This document shows positions 26,129 through 36,064 of a stretch of DNA of 64,000 bases, piece by piece; positions within the stretch are counted from its first letter, which is position 1; every line of letters begins with the position of its first letter. The DNA comes from Shuttleworthia sp045545575 (lineage in GTDB: Bacteria > Bacillota > Clostridia > Lachnospirales > Lachnospiraceae). A model generated the notes under the pieces. That model was not told where the DNA came from. It made no database searches and saw only the letters and a program-made list of their open reading frames with translations. The position numbers and the translations under genes were made by a program. Where the stretch lies: assembly GCA_045545575.1 (NCBI GenBank), contig JAZQBE010000062.1:1-64000 (forward strand), read 5' to 3'.

Positions 26129-28660
26129 CTACACCGTCCACCGCCAGCTTCCGGCGCCGACGGTAAATGAATCCGCTCCGGGCAGCGTCACTTCCGCCGT
26201 GCAGCCGGCCGGGATTTCCACGCAGAAGAGCATGCTGTCCTGCTGCCATTCCCAGCGGCTGGAAACCCGGCCGAAGGGAGATATCCATTCGAAGGAGGCA
26301 AAGTCCAGCACGCTGCCTGGTACCGGGCAGATGGAAAAGGTGTTTTCCGAAAGAATGCGGATGCCGCAGGCCGTGCCGAAGATCCAGTCGCAGATGGCGC
26401 CTTTGGAATAGTGGTTTAAGGAGGCGTCGTCGGGCCAGTTTTCCCAGATCGTCGTGGCGCCGTGGCGGATTTCATAAACCCATCCCGGATAACTTTCTTT
26501 CAGAAGCATCTGGTAGGCGTCTTCCGCACAGCCGGCTTCGGTCAGCATGTCCAGCAGAAACGGCGTGGACAGGAAGCCGGTGCCCACGGAATGTCCGCGT
26601 TCACGAACCATGGAAACCAGATCGCTCTGCGCCTGCTTTCGCGCCTTCAAATCGCCGTCCAGCAGGCCGAGGGCCAGCGGGCGGACATATTTGCACATCC
26701 GTTCGGAGGTGATTTTCCCATCCGGCACGAAGGCCTGCAGATATGCTTTCTGCGATTCGCCGGCGCGCGTCCGGTAAAAAGCCGCGTCCTCGGGATGCCC
26801 GAGCTCGTCTGCGACGTCCGCCAGCATCCGCAGCGTGTAGATCAGATACGCGGTGGCTTCTTCTTTGGTGTCGGACATGGAGGTCATGATGTCGACGTCC
26901 GGCTCGGTCCACTCACCGAAGTGGAAGCCGCTGTCCACAATACCTTCTTCATTCCGCCGGGAGAGCAGGAACGCGGCCAGCCGTTTCATGCCGTCGTAAT
27001 GGTCCGTCAGGATGCGCCGGTCGAAGTAGTGACGCATATGCCGCGCGGGGATCAGGATGCCCGCGTCCGTCCAGCCGGCGGAGCCTTCCACGTAGGCGTT
27101 CGGCCCGCCGTGTGGCTCGCAGCGGGGGACGATGTTGTAAATCATGCCGCTGTCGGCCTGGTCGTCGAAGAGGTCGCGCACCCACTTGCGGAAGAAGGCC
27201 GGGAAGTCCATCAGATAGCAGCCGGCGTTGAAGAACAGCTGCGCGTCGCCGGTCCAGCCGGCCCGTTCGCGGGTGGGACAGTCCGTCGGCACGTCGAGGA
27301 AATTGCCCTTCATGCTCCACAGCGTGTTTTCGACGATCCCGTTAAGATCGGCGGAAGAGCTGGAAAACCGGCCGCACACCTCCATGTCCGAATAGACGGC
27401 GATGGCGGTAAAGTCCTCCGGCTGCGGTTCGCAGGGCCAGCTGCCAAGGCGCACGTAGCGGAAACCCTGCACGCAGAAGGATGGCTTATAGGTTTCCCGC
27501 CCCGTGCCGGCGCAGTGGTAGACCACTTTCTGGAAACAGTCAAAATCGCGGCTGTCTTCCATATAGTCCGCGCGCTGAAGAAGATTGCCGAGGGTGAAAT
27601 TGCCATCGGCATCCAGCTTTTCGCCCATGGTAAGCGACACACAGTGTCCGCGTTCGCCGGTGAGAGAGAATTCTACGTATCCGGCGATGTTCTGCCCGAA
27701 GTCTAAAACAGTTTCCCCGTCGGGCGTCTGAAGGATGACCGGATGCAGGCGTTCGTGCTCGGTAACCGGCACGTTTTCAGAGCAGCAGAGCACCGCGTCC
27801 CAGACGGTGAGACGGGCTCTGCCGGCATAATCCGCCGTACGCGCGGCGTCGACATGTTCACCGCCTTTTAAATCGTTATAGTACACCGGCCCGTTATTGC
27901 ACCAGAAAAAGGAATCGTCTGTTGCCATGGTGTGAAGCCGGCCGGTTTCGTCCGTCCATTCCAGCTGGGCAAGAACCGCGGTCCGGTTCCCGTAGACGTA
28001 ATTGTGTTCCCAGACGCCCAGATTGCCGCGGAACCATCCTTCCCCCAGGGAAAGATCCAGGGTATTCTCCCCGTCTGCAAGCAGATCCGTAACGTCATAC
28101 ACCTGATACTGCACACGTTTTTCATAGCTGGTGGAACCGGGGGTGAGCACCTGGGCTCCGACACGGCGGCCGTTGATGTGCGCTTCGTACACGCCGCAGG
28201 CCGTCGCGTACAGCCGGGCGCTTCTGACTTTTCCGGAGACGGCAAAGCGTTTTTGGAACAGGTCGGCAGGATAGTGGGTTCCGCGGACCGGATCATAATC
28301 GCCGGTGATCCACTTCGCCTGCCAGTCGGAGGGCTGCAGAAGACCGGTTTCGAACCGGACCGGCTCGCTCCAGGGGCCGCATTCGCCGCGGTCGTCTTTG
28401 ATGCGCACCTGCCAGAAGACGCGCTGCCGGCTTTTCAGATCCGGTTCCCAGGCGTGTCCCAGCATGGCATCGTCTTCGACCCAGCCGGATTCCCACAGCA
28501 GCGGGCCGCCGGCGAGGGCGGACAGGGTTTCGGCGGCGCGGATCTGCCAGGCGCACTGGCGGGCACCGTCGCCGGAAAGGTTCCAGGAGAGCAGGGGCGT
28601 GCTGTCAATCCCCAGCGGATTCATCAGGTGATTGGTTTTGCAGCGGATAGCGGTAAGCAT
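26129..28660 (-). CDS. GH78 alpha-L-rhamnosidase
   Basis: 843 residues, no signal peptide. Several N-terminal beta domains (HLMNPLGIDSTPLLSW; GVYEAHINGRRVG) are followed by the (alpha/alpha)6 barrel. The canonical loop DVPTDCPTRERAGWTGD lies at about residues 456-472 and the probable general base in GATTIWENW. The start is preceded by AAAAGGAG. It lies downstream of SBP2 on the same strand, behind an intrinsic terminator that ends only about 20 bases before its start codon. The order GH2, SBP2, GH78 reads as one catabolic unit for a galactoside/rhamnoside. Confidence 0.92.
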   Translation of the reverse strand: MLTAIRCKTNHLMNPLGIDSTPLLSWNLSGDGARQCAWQIRAAETLSALAGGPLLWESGWVEDDAMLGHAWEPDLKSRQRVFWQVRIKDDRGECGPWSEPVRFETGLLQPSDWQAKWITGDYDPVRGTHYPADLFQKRFAVSGKVRSARLYATACGVYEAHINGRRVGAQVLTPGSTSYEKRVQYQVYDVTDLLADGENTLDLSLGEGWFRGNLGVWEHNYVYGNRTAVLAQLEWTDETGRLHTMATDDSFFWCNNGPVYYNDLKGGEHVDAARTADYAGRARLTVWDAVLCCSENVPVTEHERLHPVILQTPDGETVLDFGQNIAGYVEFSLTGERGHCVSLTMGEKLDADGNFTLGNLLQRADYMEDSRDFDCFQKVVYHCAGTGRETYKPSFCVQGFRYVRLGSWPCEPQPEDFTAIAVYSDMEVCGRFSSSSADLNGIVENTLWSMKGNFLDVPTDCPTRERAGWTGDAQLFFNAGCYLMDFPAFFRKWVRDLFDDQADSGMIYNIVPRCEPHGGPNAYVEGSAGWTDAGILIPARHMRHYFDRRILTDHYDGMKRLAAFLLSRRNEEGIVDSGFHFGEWTEPDVDIMTSMSDTKEEATAYLIYTLRMLADVADELGHPEDAAFYRTRAGESQKAYLQAFVPDGKITSERMCKYVRPLALGLLDGDLKARKQAQSDLVSMVRERGHSVGTGFLSTPFLLDMLTEAGCAEDAYQMLLKESYPGWVYEIRHGATTIWENWPDDASLNHYSKGAICDWIFGTACGIRILSENTFSICPVPGSVLDFASFEWISPFGRVSSRWEWQQDSMLFCVEIPAGCTAEVTLPGADSFTVGAGSWRWTV

Positions 28661-28681
28661 GACGGTCTCCTTTTGTTATGG

Positions 28682-28721
28682 AAAAAGGAGCCGGCAAACA
28701 AGGCTGCTGTCTGCCGGCTCC
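28682..28721 (-). terminator. Intrinsic terminator between SBP2 and GH78
   Basis: On the minus strand, arms 28721-28712 and 28696-28687 (GGAGCCGGCA and its complement, 10 bp) are followed by TTTTT (28686-28682). The GH78 start codon is 21 bases beyond, so GH78 needs read-through. Confidence 0.9.
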
Positions 28722-28764
28722 CGAGGTTCACTGATTCCACGTGATAATCAGAATATAATTTGAA

Positions 28765-30609
28765 TTATTTCAGAACGGCGTTGACCTTTTCACAGTAAGC
28801 GTCCGGATCGAAGTTCGCGATGCCGTCCACATAGGCCTGCCATGCCGCGTCATCCTTGACGTCCGTGCGGCCGGCGATGAAGTTCGGCACTTCCTGGGAC
28901 ATGTAGGTGGTCAGGTTGGACTTCATGATGCTGGCTTCCTGCACGTCCTCCAGCGAAAGCTGGCTTTCCACGGTGAAGAGGATTTTGCCGGTGTTTTCGT
29001 ACATCGTCCACATGTCCATGGCGTGGGATTCGACCTGTCCCTTGGAGAGATCGATGTTGGCGTTGCGCAGAAGCCCCGGCAGGCGCTGGGCGCGGATGGC
29101 GTTCTCCAGGCCGTTTTCATAGATGGCCGGGTTGAGGACATAGGTCGTTTCGCCGTCGCGTTCCTCGGTGGTGTAGCAGTACTCCAGGTTGTTGTCGATC
29201 ATAAACTTGTTCTGGATTTCGGCCTGCTGTTCGGCGTTCAGTCCGCGGAAGGCCACCAGGCTTCCTTCGGGGCCGTACAGCCAGTCGATCGCGGTCAGAA
29301 GGGCCGGCAGATCCTTGTCTTTTGCCTTGTCGGTGATGATGCAGCCGTCGTTGACCGGCAGGCCGGTTGAGCCGTTTAAGAAGGGTTCGACGTTCTGGTT
29401 GGAGGCGTCGCCGTACAGGTCGTTGAGCGGGTTCGGAGCGGCATAGACGCAGATGTCTTCCGTGACCGGATCGCCGGTGCCGAAGTCAAAGGCGTGGCCC
29501 AGCTGGCTGGTCATACCGTACCACAGGCCGCATTTGCCGGAGTAAAGCACCGCGGTATCGAGCATGAAGAAGGCGGGGTTGACTTCCTCGTCGAAGCCCG
29601 GATCGATCCAGCCCTTGGCGTACCAGTCGGCCATGACTTCCACATAGAGGCGGAAGGCGTCGTCGTCGCCGCCGAAGACATATTCGCCGTCGCTGTTTAA
29701 GTAGAACTGCGGGCCGGCGTTGAAGGTGCTGACCATGTCGCCGTTCTCATAGTAGCCGAGGTAGTTCATCTGCATCGGATAGCCTTCGCCTTCGATGCCC
29801 AGGTCCTTTAAGGCCGTCGCGAAGATGTCCAGCATCCACTCCCAGTCGGAGAGATAGATCGGGTCCGTGTTGCCGCTCGGGAACACCACGTTGTCGGTCC
29901 ACTCGGTTTTGTCTTCGTTCCAGCTGCCGGTGAAGGCATTGCCGTCGGCATCTTTGCCGTATTTGACGATCCAGTCTCTGCGGTAGCAGTAGCCGCACCA
30001 GGGCGCCATCGGCGCATCGTCCACACGGAACAGCTGCAGAATGCGGTCCTTGCCGTCGATGGGCAGATAGAGCTGCTTTTTGATGTCCGGATGGGCATCC
30101 ATCCATGCGCGGTAGTTGGGCATGTACTGCTCGACGTAGTCGGTCAGATCCAGGCAGATGCCGCGCTCGTAAAGCTCGGCAGCGGACATCTGCACCATAA
30201 CCATGTTCATCACGTCGGTGTACTCGCCGGTGGCGAACATGTTCGTCCAGGCATCGTCGATTTCCGGAGGCGTCTGGAAGGTGATGTTGACGGAAACGCC
30301 TTCGTCGCCGTCCACGGTGTAGGTCTGGCGGCTCCAGTAGTCGATGGCCGGGTTGTCGTTGATTTCCACGCCCGGGAAGTCGGCGTTGTCGTTGGCTTCC
30401 ATCGTCCACAGGAAGTCCGCGGACGGCCGGGGCTCTTTGGTTTCGGTTTCGGCTTCGGTTTCGCTGCCGGCAGCGGATTCGGTTCCGGCGGCCGGGGCGT
30501 TGTTCGTGCCGGTGCTGCCTGTTCCGGTTCCGCCGCAGCCTGCGAACAGGGAGACGGCCGTGCCCAGGGCCAGTGCCAGCGAAAGCAGCTTGGTAAAGCG
30601 GTGTTTCAT
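28765..30609 (-). CDS. SBP2: extracellular solute-binding lipoprotein
   Basis: 614 residues. Signal peptide with lipobox LFAGC, a G/T/A/E-rich linker, then the binding domain. Shared signature YRRDWIVKYGKD, VVFPSGNTDP and SDWEWMLDIF, and the C-terminal PNFIAGRTDVKDD. Start preceded by AAAGGAGGAAACC on the reverse strand. Located between GH2 (upstream) and GH78 (downstream). No ABC permease gene is near. Most similar by eye to SBP5 in the KYGKD-DGNAFTGS stretch. Ligand unknown, presumably a galactose- or rhamnose-containing oligosaccharide. Confidence 0.88.
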   Translation of the reverse strand: MKHRFTKLLSLALALGTAVSLFAGCGGTGTGSTGTNNAPAAGTESAAGSETEAETETKEPRPSADFLWTMEANDNADFPGVEINDNPAIDYWSRQTYTVDGDEGVSVNITFQTPPEIDDAWTNMFATGEYTDVMNMVMVQMSAAELYERGICLDLTDYVEQYMPNYRAWMDAHPDIKKQLYLPIDGKDRILQLFRVDDAPMAPWCGYCYRRDWIVKYGKDADGNAFTGSWNEDKTEWTDNVVFPSGNTDPIYLSDWEWMLDIFATALKDLGIEGEGYPMQMNYLGYYENGDMVSTFNAGPQFYLNSDGEYVFGGDDDAFRLYVEVMADWYAKGWIDPGFDEEVNPAFFMLDTAVLYSGKCGLWYGMTSQLGHAFDFGTGDPVTEDICVYAAPNPLNDLYGDASNQNVEPFLNGSTGLPVNDGCIITDKAKDKDLPALLTAIDWLYGPEGSLVAFRGLNAEQQAEIQNKFMIDNNLEYCYTTEERDGETTYVLNPAIYENGLENAIRAQRLPGLLRNANIDLSKGQVESHAMDMWTMYENTGKILFTVESQLSLEDVQEASIMKSNLTTYMSQEVPNFIAGRTDVKDDAAWQAYVDGIANFDPDAYCEKVNAVLK

Positions 30610-30781
30610 GGTTTCCTCCTTTTTACATGTGAATGTGACATGGTAGATACGGTCTGTCTTTGTGTGACGGAACCGGCTGCCGCAAATGAACGGCCGGATG
30701 CGGTTCCGCTTCGGATGATGTCATTCTACGCTTCTGCAGGAGCGCTTGTAATAGCCTTTCGCGACCTGACAAGGAAGCAGA

Positions 30782-30832
30782 GTATCCGATGTGGGACGGA
30801 TTGCTTCGGATTCGGTGTCCCGGATCGGATAC
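30782..30832 (-). terminator. Hairpin after GH2
   Basis: GTATCCGAT (30782-30790) pairs with ATCGGATAC (30824-30832), extended by GGGAC/GTCCC inside. Lies about 40 bases downstream of the GH2 stop in the 260-base gap before SBP2. No long T-run on the minus strand; it may be a terminator or a regulator site. The rest of the gap must hold the SBP2 promoter, but I see no convincing -35/-10 pair. Confidence 0.5.
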
Positions 30833-30870
30833 GGTTGATCTGTGGACCCGCATCCCGGATCGGCATCGGT

Positions 30871-33399
30871 TTATCCGTTCTGCAGATCGCGGACGGAAAG
30901 GGTCGCAATGGCATCGGGACAGCCGTCGGCAGAGACGGTGACCGTAACCGGTCCGCTTTCGGATCCGGCGCGTACAGCAGCCAGCAGCCGTCCGTCCCAG
31001 GTGGGCCAGACCGGATCGTCGAAGCTTCCTGTCGACTGGGGATCGGCATTGCCGAGGCCGGCGAGGGAGGCGGCGCCTTCGACACGGACGGATAACGTGC
31101 GCGTTTCGAAGCGGTTTTCTCTTCCTTCGTCATCGCAAAGCGCGATCGTAAGGAAGGCGGTATCCATGCCGTCGGCGGCAAGCGTCGTGCGGTCGGCGGT
31201 GACCGAAAGGCGCCGGACGGGACCGGCTGTCGTCAGGGTGCAGGTGTCTTCGTCCGGATGGCCGGGTCCGTTCCGGCGGGCGACGGCGGTCAGCGTGCCG
31301 GGCTCGTAGACGGTCTCAAAGGTGGCGGTATAGCCGTGGGCCTCCCCCGCGGGGCGGCAGCCCAGGGACGTCCCGTTTAAGAACAGCTCCACGCTGTCCG
31401 CGTCGGAATAGACGTCGATGACGGCGGGTTTGCCTTCCCAGCCGGGCCAGGTCCAGCCGGCGATGGCGTCCTCGGTCATCCACGGGTTTCTGGAATGAGG
31501 CTGGCCGTGGCGGTTGACGCGCCGCACGGCGATGTAAGGGGCCTTTCGAAGGCCGTAGACGATTTCCCGCAGAAAGCTTTGCGGCCGGCGGTCGCCGCTT
31601 AAATCCAGATCGCCGACACAGGCAGTGCGGTCCGGCCAGTAGGAGTGGAAATTCTGCTTTCCGTCATAATAGAAGATGCCAGCGCCGGCTTCCCCCAGGT
31701 AGTCATATCCGGCCCAGGTGTATTCCCCGAGGATGTGGGGATGCGCTTTCGCGTCGCGCCACAGGCGGACCATGTCGGAGGGGTAGGTTTCGCTGCCCAA
31801 AAGCGGCTGCTGGGGGTGATCCTTGATTTCAATGGTGTGGCGTCCGCCGAAGTAATTGTAGCCCATCACGTCGAGGGGCTGCATGCATTCGTCGACGGCG
31901 GATGCGACGGCCGGGTGGGCGGCGAAGCGGTTTCCGGTTTCCCCGACCAGAAGATCCGTCATCTGGTTTAAGCCGCTGCTGCCGGCATCGCCGCTGTCAT
32001 TCGGTTCAGACGGACCGGTTTCCCCGGGGTGTCCGGATAAAGCGGCGGGAACGGCTGCCGGCATCAGGTCCGGCAGAATCTGTCCCATTGCGCCGGCGCA
32101 GGCAATCATGCCGTGGATGCCGTTGGTCACATAGCGGTCCGGATCGAGGGTGTGGACGGTGTTGGCCAGCGTCCGGTTCCAGATGCGGCCAAAGGACGTG
32201 CCCATTTCCTGAATCTCGTTGCCGATGGAATAGAGAATGACGCTGGGGTGGGAGCGGTCCTTCTGGACCATGTATGCGATGTCCCGCTGCCAGTTCTGCG
32301 GAAAGCGGAACGCGTAATCCTGCGGATTCTTATGGTTGCACCACATGTCTGTCAACTCGTCCATCACCAGGATGCCCAGCCGGTCGCAGGCGTCAAGCAT
32401 GGAGGGGCTCATGGGATGATGGGAGCTGCGGACACTGTTGAAGCCGGCTTCTTTTAACAGACGAAGACGGCGTTCCTCGGCGGCGGGGAGGGATACCGCG
32501 CCGAGGATGCCGTTGTCGTGGTGAATGCACGCACCGCGCAGCTTCACCGGATCGCCGTTGATGCGCAGGCCGCGGACGGCGTCCAGCGACAGGCGGCGGA
32601 TGCCGAAGGAGAGTTCCGTTGTGTCCGCGTCCATGCCGTCGGCGGTGACGGTCAGACGCAGGGTGTACAGGGCCGGGTGATCCGGGCTCCACAGGTGCGG
32701 CGTTTCGATGGCGACGCGCTTGCGGAAACGGGTATCCGCCGATCCCGGCGCCGTGACGCGGGCGCGGTAGGAGACCGCGGTTTTGCCTTCATAGATTACT
32801 TCGGCGGTGACCGTCGTGTCTTTGGCGCGGCGGGTGATGTTGGAAAGATCCGCCTCCACTTCGACAATGGCGTATTCCGCGGATACTTCCGGCGTGCGTA
32901 CCTGCAGGGAATGGGCTTTGGTGTGCACCGGGCCGCCCACCAGAAGGTGTACCGGGCGGTAAATGCCGCTGCCGGAATACCAGCGGCTGTTGGGCACGGC
33001 GCTGTTCTGCGCGAGGACGCGGACGGTGTTCTCCTGTCCGTAGACGAGCCAGGGATCCAGAGACACGTCAAAACCGCGATAGCCGTTGTCGTTTGTGGCC
33101 GCCAGCGCGTCATTGACGTAGACCATGGCGGTTTCATAAACGCCTTCGAATTCCACGGTGACCGCGCAGTCCTGCCATTCCTCGGGCGCGAAAAAGGTCT
33201 TGGTATATTCATAATCGCCGCCGGGATAGAACCCGGTCTGGGCGCCGTTGGGGGTGTCCGGCGTGCGCTCTTCGTGAATCATCGCGTCGTGGGGCAGCGT
33301 AACCATTTGCCCGCCGGCTTCGCCCTGCTGCAGCTGGTCCAGGAGGGACAGGGTGCCCTTGCGGAAGACCCAGGAATCGTTCCAGTCCTGTCTTTTCAT
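30871..33399 (-). CDS. GH2 beta-galactosidase-type hydrolase
   Basis: 842 residues from the start at 33399 (AAAGGCAGG before it on the reverse strand); the frame is open further upstream without a ribosome site. N-terminal sugar-binding domain (NSAVPNSRWYSGSGIYRP near 132-149), immunoglobulin-like domain, then a TIM barrel. Acid/base E396 in SIGNEIQEMG, nucleophile probably E537 in LLGSETYPS, and the GEYTWAGYDYLGE signature. The C-terminal part looks like the DUF4982/Ig-like domains of this GH2 branch. No signal peptide, so intracellular. Divergent from AraC A2. Could also be a beta-glucuronidase or beta-mannosidase relative; galactosidase is the likelier. Confidence 0.88.
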   Translation of the reverse strand: MKRQDWNDSWVFRKGTLSLLDQLQQGEAGGQMVTLPHDAMIHEERTPDTPNGAQTGFYPGGDYEYTKTFFAPEEWQDCAVTVEFEGVYETAMVYVNDALAATNDNGYRGFDVSLDPWLVYGQENTVRVLAQNSAVPNSRWYSGSGIYRPVHLLVGGPVHTKAHSLQVRTPEVSAEYAIVEVEADLSNITRRAKDTTVTAEVIYEGKTAVSYRARVTAPGSADTRFRKRVAIETPHLWSPDHPALYTLRLTVTADGMDADTTELSFGIRRLSLDAVRGLRINGDPVKLRGACIHHDNGILGAVSLPAAEERRLRLLKEAGFNSVRSSHHPMSPSMLDACDRLGILVMDELTDMWCNHKNPQDYAFRFPQNWQRDIAYMVQKDRSHPSVILYSIGNEIQEMGTSFGRIWNRTLANTVHTLDPDRYVTNGIHGMIACAGAMGQILPDLMPAAVPAALSGHPGETGPSEPNDSGDAGSSGLNQMTDLLVGETGNRFAAHPAVASAVDECMQPLDVMGYNYFGGRHTIEIKDHPQQPLLGSETYPSDMVRLWRDAKAHPHILGEYTWAGYDYLGEAGAGIFYYDGKQNFHSYWPDRTACVGDLDLSGDRRPQSFLREIVYGLRKAPYIAVRRVNRHGQPHSRNPWMTEDAIAGWTWPGWEGKPAVIDVYSDADSVELFLNGTSLGCRPAGEAHGYTATFETVYEPGTLTAVARRNGPGHPDEDTCTLTTAGPVRRLSVTADRTTLAADGMDTAFLTIALCDDEGRENRFETRTLSVRVEGAASLAGLGNADPQSTGSFDDPVWPTWDGRLLAAVRAGSESGPVTVTVSADGCPDAIATLSVRDLQNG

Positions 33400-33539
33400 G
33401 ATCGGCCTGCCTTTCGTTGTACATCTGAAGCAAAGAAACCAGTGTTCCTGCCTGTCATGATAGAGGGCGGCGCACGCAAAAAACATATGCATTCAAGACC
33501 AGATCCAAAAAGGGGGTATACGATCCGGGATTTTCATCG

Positions 33540-33569
33540 TTGCAATCCATGAACAGGTTGGATTATAGT
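33540..33569 (+). promoter_or_regulatory. Promoter of AraC A2
   Basis: TTGCAA (33540-33545), 18-base spacer, TATAGT (33564-33569), about 60 bases before the AraC A2 start in the 228-base gap shared with GH2. Confidence 0.6.
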
Positions 33570-33628
33570 GGGGAAAACAGTACGGCATCGGGCAGGCACA
33601 CAGCCGGTGATGCCGGATGGGGGTGGAC

Positions 33629-34675
33629 ATGTCTTTCGACGAAATCAATCTGGATGCACTCTTTGCGTCCCGCGGGATTCAGTTCCTGGGGGAGAAGAAC
33701 AGGAACCGGCCGGTGCGGTCGCAGATTTTCGATTTTTCAATTACCGATCAGTCGGTGGCGCAGAACGGGGACGAGATTGCGATTGTGACGAAGGTGCTGA
33801 CACCGCTCGGAAGCCGGCAGATGGAGTATCAGGTGTCCGCGACGGACGGGGATCCGGATTTCATTCACAAGCACGATTTCTATGAAATGATGTATGTGCT
33901 CGAAGGCGAAGTGGACGTGCGGATGGAGAATCAGCTTGTCCATTACAGCGCCGGTGACGCCTGCGTCATCAACCGTTCTGTGTCTCATCTGGAGCAGTAC
34001 GTCGGCGCCTTTCATATCTGCTATCTGCAGTTTTCAACGAAATGGGCGGCAGCCGTGGCCGGCATGCTGAAAAGGGAACAGACCGGCGGCGAGCTCGTTT
34101 CTTTTTTTCAGGAAGAGGACGCGTCCGAGGACCGGCGGGAAATCGCCGAGTTCCGGCGGGTGGAAAGCGGCTTTGCGCTGATGCAGGACGACAGCGCGTC
34201 GATGCTGGTGCGTGAGATGATCCGGGAGATGGAAAACCGCTATCCCGGATATGAACCGATGATTCAGGTGCTGATGCTGCGGCTGTTCTGTGTGCTGCTG
34301 TATCCGGCGCTGTTCGAGACCGATATCCGGCACCTGCAGGCGACCGGAAAGGACCGCCTGTTCGAGGAGCTGAAAGCCTATATCGAGCAGACGAACGGGG
34401 CCGTCGTCCGCGGCGAACTGGAAGAACAGCTGCATTACAGCGCGGATTATCTGAACCGGATCGTGCGCCGTCGTACCGGGATGTCCCTGGTGACCTATGC
34501 GCAGAATTTCCGCATGCAGAAAGCGTTGCAGCTGATCGAAACGTCCGATGAAAGCATCGAAGCCATCAGCCGCGAGCTGGGGTTTCCGAACAAGGCCTGG
34601 TTTTACCGGCTGTTTAAAAAGACGTTTCAGATGACGCCGGTGGAGTACCGGCAGCTGAAAGGGAAGAAACGCTGA
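33629..34675 (+). CDS. AraC-family regulator A2 with cupin sensor
   Basis: 348 residues from 33629 (GGGGG five bases before); the in-frame ATG at 33617 is an alternative. The N-terminal cupin domain has HKHDFYEMMYVLEGEVDVRM and AGDACVINRSVSH, the layout of sugar-sensing AraC proteins. A helical middle leads to two C-terminal HTH motifs (LEEQLHYSADYLNRIVRRRT; IEAISRELGFPNKAWFYRLF). Divergent from GH2 and likely controls GH2-SBP2-GH78. A REP-like palindrome follows the stop by one base. Confidence 0.9.
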   Translation: MSFDEINLDALFASRGIQFLGEKNRNRPVRSQIFDFSITDQSVAQNGDEIAIVTKVLTPLGSRQMEYQVSATDGDPDFIHKHDFYEMMYVLEGEVDVRMENQLVHYSAGDACVINRSVSHLEQYVGAFHICYLQFSTKWAAAVAGMLKREQTGGELVSFFQEEDASEDRREIAEFRRVESGFALMQDDSASMLVREMIREMENRYPGYEPMIQVLMLRLFCVLLYPALFETDIRHLQATGKDRLFEELKAYIEQTNGAVVRGELEEQLHYSADYLNRIVRRRTGMSLVTYAQNFRMQKALQLIETSDESIEAISRELGFPNKAWFYRLFKKTFQMTPVEYRQLKGKKR

Positions 34676-34676
34676 G

Positions 34677-34715
34677 AAAGCGGAACGGGGGTCAGGCACC
34701 CGTTCCGCTTTTTTT
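34677..34715. repeat. REP-like palindrome e / two-way terminator
   Basis: AAAGCGGAACGGG and CCCGTTCCGCTTT flank GGTCAGGCA; a TTTTTT tail follows. Lies between the convergent AraC A2 and A3 genes and overlaps the A3 stop. Nearly identical to palindrome d. Confidence 0.88.
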
Positions 34716-35883
34716 ACGGCTTCAGATTCTGGTTTCGGTAGACGGCCGGCGTACAGCCGTACTGCTCTTTGAACTGCTCGATGAAACGGCTCTGACTGGA
34801 AAAGCAGAAGTAGTCCGCGATATCTGAATAGGAATAATCTGAATATCGGAGCATATTCGCGGCGCCTTCAAGCCGGCATCGCCGGTAAAAGGCCGCGAAG
34901 GTGCTGCCGGTATATTTTTTGAATTTGGCCGAAAGATAAGCCGGCGTGAATCCCAGATGCGCGGCGGCGTCGGACAAAGAAATCTTTTTGTGCAGATGGG
35001 CGCGGACGTAATCCTCGCATTTTATGATGTCGCCTGGCAGGGAGGCGTCGGCGTTTTCGGAGAGAACACGATACTGCTGCAGGCAGTCGTAAAGCAGATG
35101 GATGATTTCCTTGTCCGTCCGGCTGCGGGTCAGCCGGAGGAGGTAGTAGTCGAGCACCTCCTGCGCCTGCTGGCTGCTGAGTCCTTCCGTCAGCGCGTTC
35201 TGCTTGAGCTGGAATAAAGCGATGGCGGTATGGGCGCGCAGCAGCACCGGCTTCTGACGGATCAGCCGCTGGGTCTGCTCGACGAATTCCGGGACGGCGT
35301 CACTGCCGAAACGGGTGATATTGTCTTCGTCATTTCCGACGAATTCGACGGCCTGATCGTCGAGGACCGGCTCATCTTCCCGCAGAGACGCCTCGAAGGA
35401 CTGCTGTGTGAGCCCTTCGGAGAGGGCTTTCTGCTGTTCCTCCGGAAGACGGCAGCCGCGAAGAATGATGTCGAGGGGCGTGCGCTCTCCGGTCAGGACG
35501 TGGCGAAGACATTCGATGGAATGAAACAGGGTGTGGCTCTGCCGGACAGCAACGGGATAATCCGAAGGAAGGCTGTGCGTCGCGAGAAACGCATGCCGCT
35601 GGGGTGCTGTGAGCGGCCGGATGGCGCAGGGGCCGATCACGATCATTTCCGGGCCTTCAAAAAAGATGCCGTAATAGACGACGTCGACAGTGGCATCCTG
35701 TTCGATGACCGTGCGGCCGGCACAGGTCCGGTACAGACGGTCCGCCAGCGCAGGATCCGACGCGAACAGGTCGTACTGGTAATGAAAGTCCACCGGAAAG
35801 GTGCGTGAAAGGTTCCGGTCAAATGAAAAGATCGGAATGCGGACAACTTGGGTAAAGGTGTAGAGAAGATAGTGGCGATCCAT
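34714..35883 (-). CDS. AraC-family regulator A3
   Basis: 389 residues; the start at 35883 is set by AAGGAG six bases before it on the reverse strand, although the frame stays open into the divergent SBP3 gene. The N-terminal sensor (VDVVYYGIFFEGPEMIVIGP near residue 74) resembles that of AraC A1 rather than a cupin. C-terminal HTH pair: KISLSDAAAHLGFTPAYLSA and YSDIADYFCFSSQSRFIEQF. Divergent from SBP3-GH3, its probable targets. The 181-base gap is AT-rich next to the AraC start. Confidence 0.88.
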   Translation of the reverse strand: MDRHYLLYTFTQVVRIPIFSFDRNLSRTFPVDFHYQYDLFASDPALADRLYRTCAGRTVIEQDATVDVVYYGIFFEGPEMIVIGPCAIRPLTAPQRHAFLATHSLPSDYPVAVRQSHTLFHSIECLRHVLTGERTPLDIILRGCRLPEEQQKALSEGLTQQSFEASLREDEPVLDDQAVEFVGNDEDNITRFGSDAVPEFVEQTQRLIRQKPVLLRAHTAIALFQLKQNALTEGLSSQQAQEVLDYYLLRLTRSRTDKEIIHLLYDCLQQYRVLSENADASLPGDIIKCEDYVRAHLHKKISLSDAAAHLGFTPAYLSAKFKKYTGSTFAAFYRRCRLEGAANMLRYSDYSYSDIADYFCFSSQSRFIEQFKEQYGCTPAVYRNQNLKP

Positions 35884-35986
35884 GGAAAACTCCTTGAAAA
35901 ATGATGACTGACGTGCAGCTGCAGTGCCATTATAACATAAAAAATGTGTATAAAACATAAATAATGAGTATTTCAAGGGCGGATGC

Positions 35987-35998
35987 CGGATTACAATA
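35987..35998 (+). promoter_or_regulatory. CGGATT-CAATA promoter element of SBP3
   Basis: CGGATT (35987-35992) runs into a TACAAT -10-like box (35992-35997). No clear -35, matching an AraC-activated promoter. Confidence 0.4.
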
Positions 35999-36011
35999 AA
36001 ATCGTCGAAGG

Positions 36012-36040
36012 AGCCCGGACGGAGAGAAGGATCCCGGGCT
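36012..36040 (+). other. Leader hairpin before SBP3
   Basis: AGCCCGG (36012-36018) pairs with CCGGGCT (36034-36040) in the 5' leader, ending 24 bases before the start codon. No T-run. May stabilise the mRNA or regulate it. Confidence 0.4.
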
Positions 36041-36064
36041 GACAAAGTACGAAGGAGGGAAAAC

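Noticed and set aside
28661..28681. A separate promoter for the minus-strand GH78 after the SBP2 terminator
   Set aside because: Only about 20 bases are available, taken up by the ribosome site; no -35/-10 can fit.
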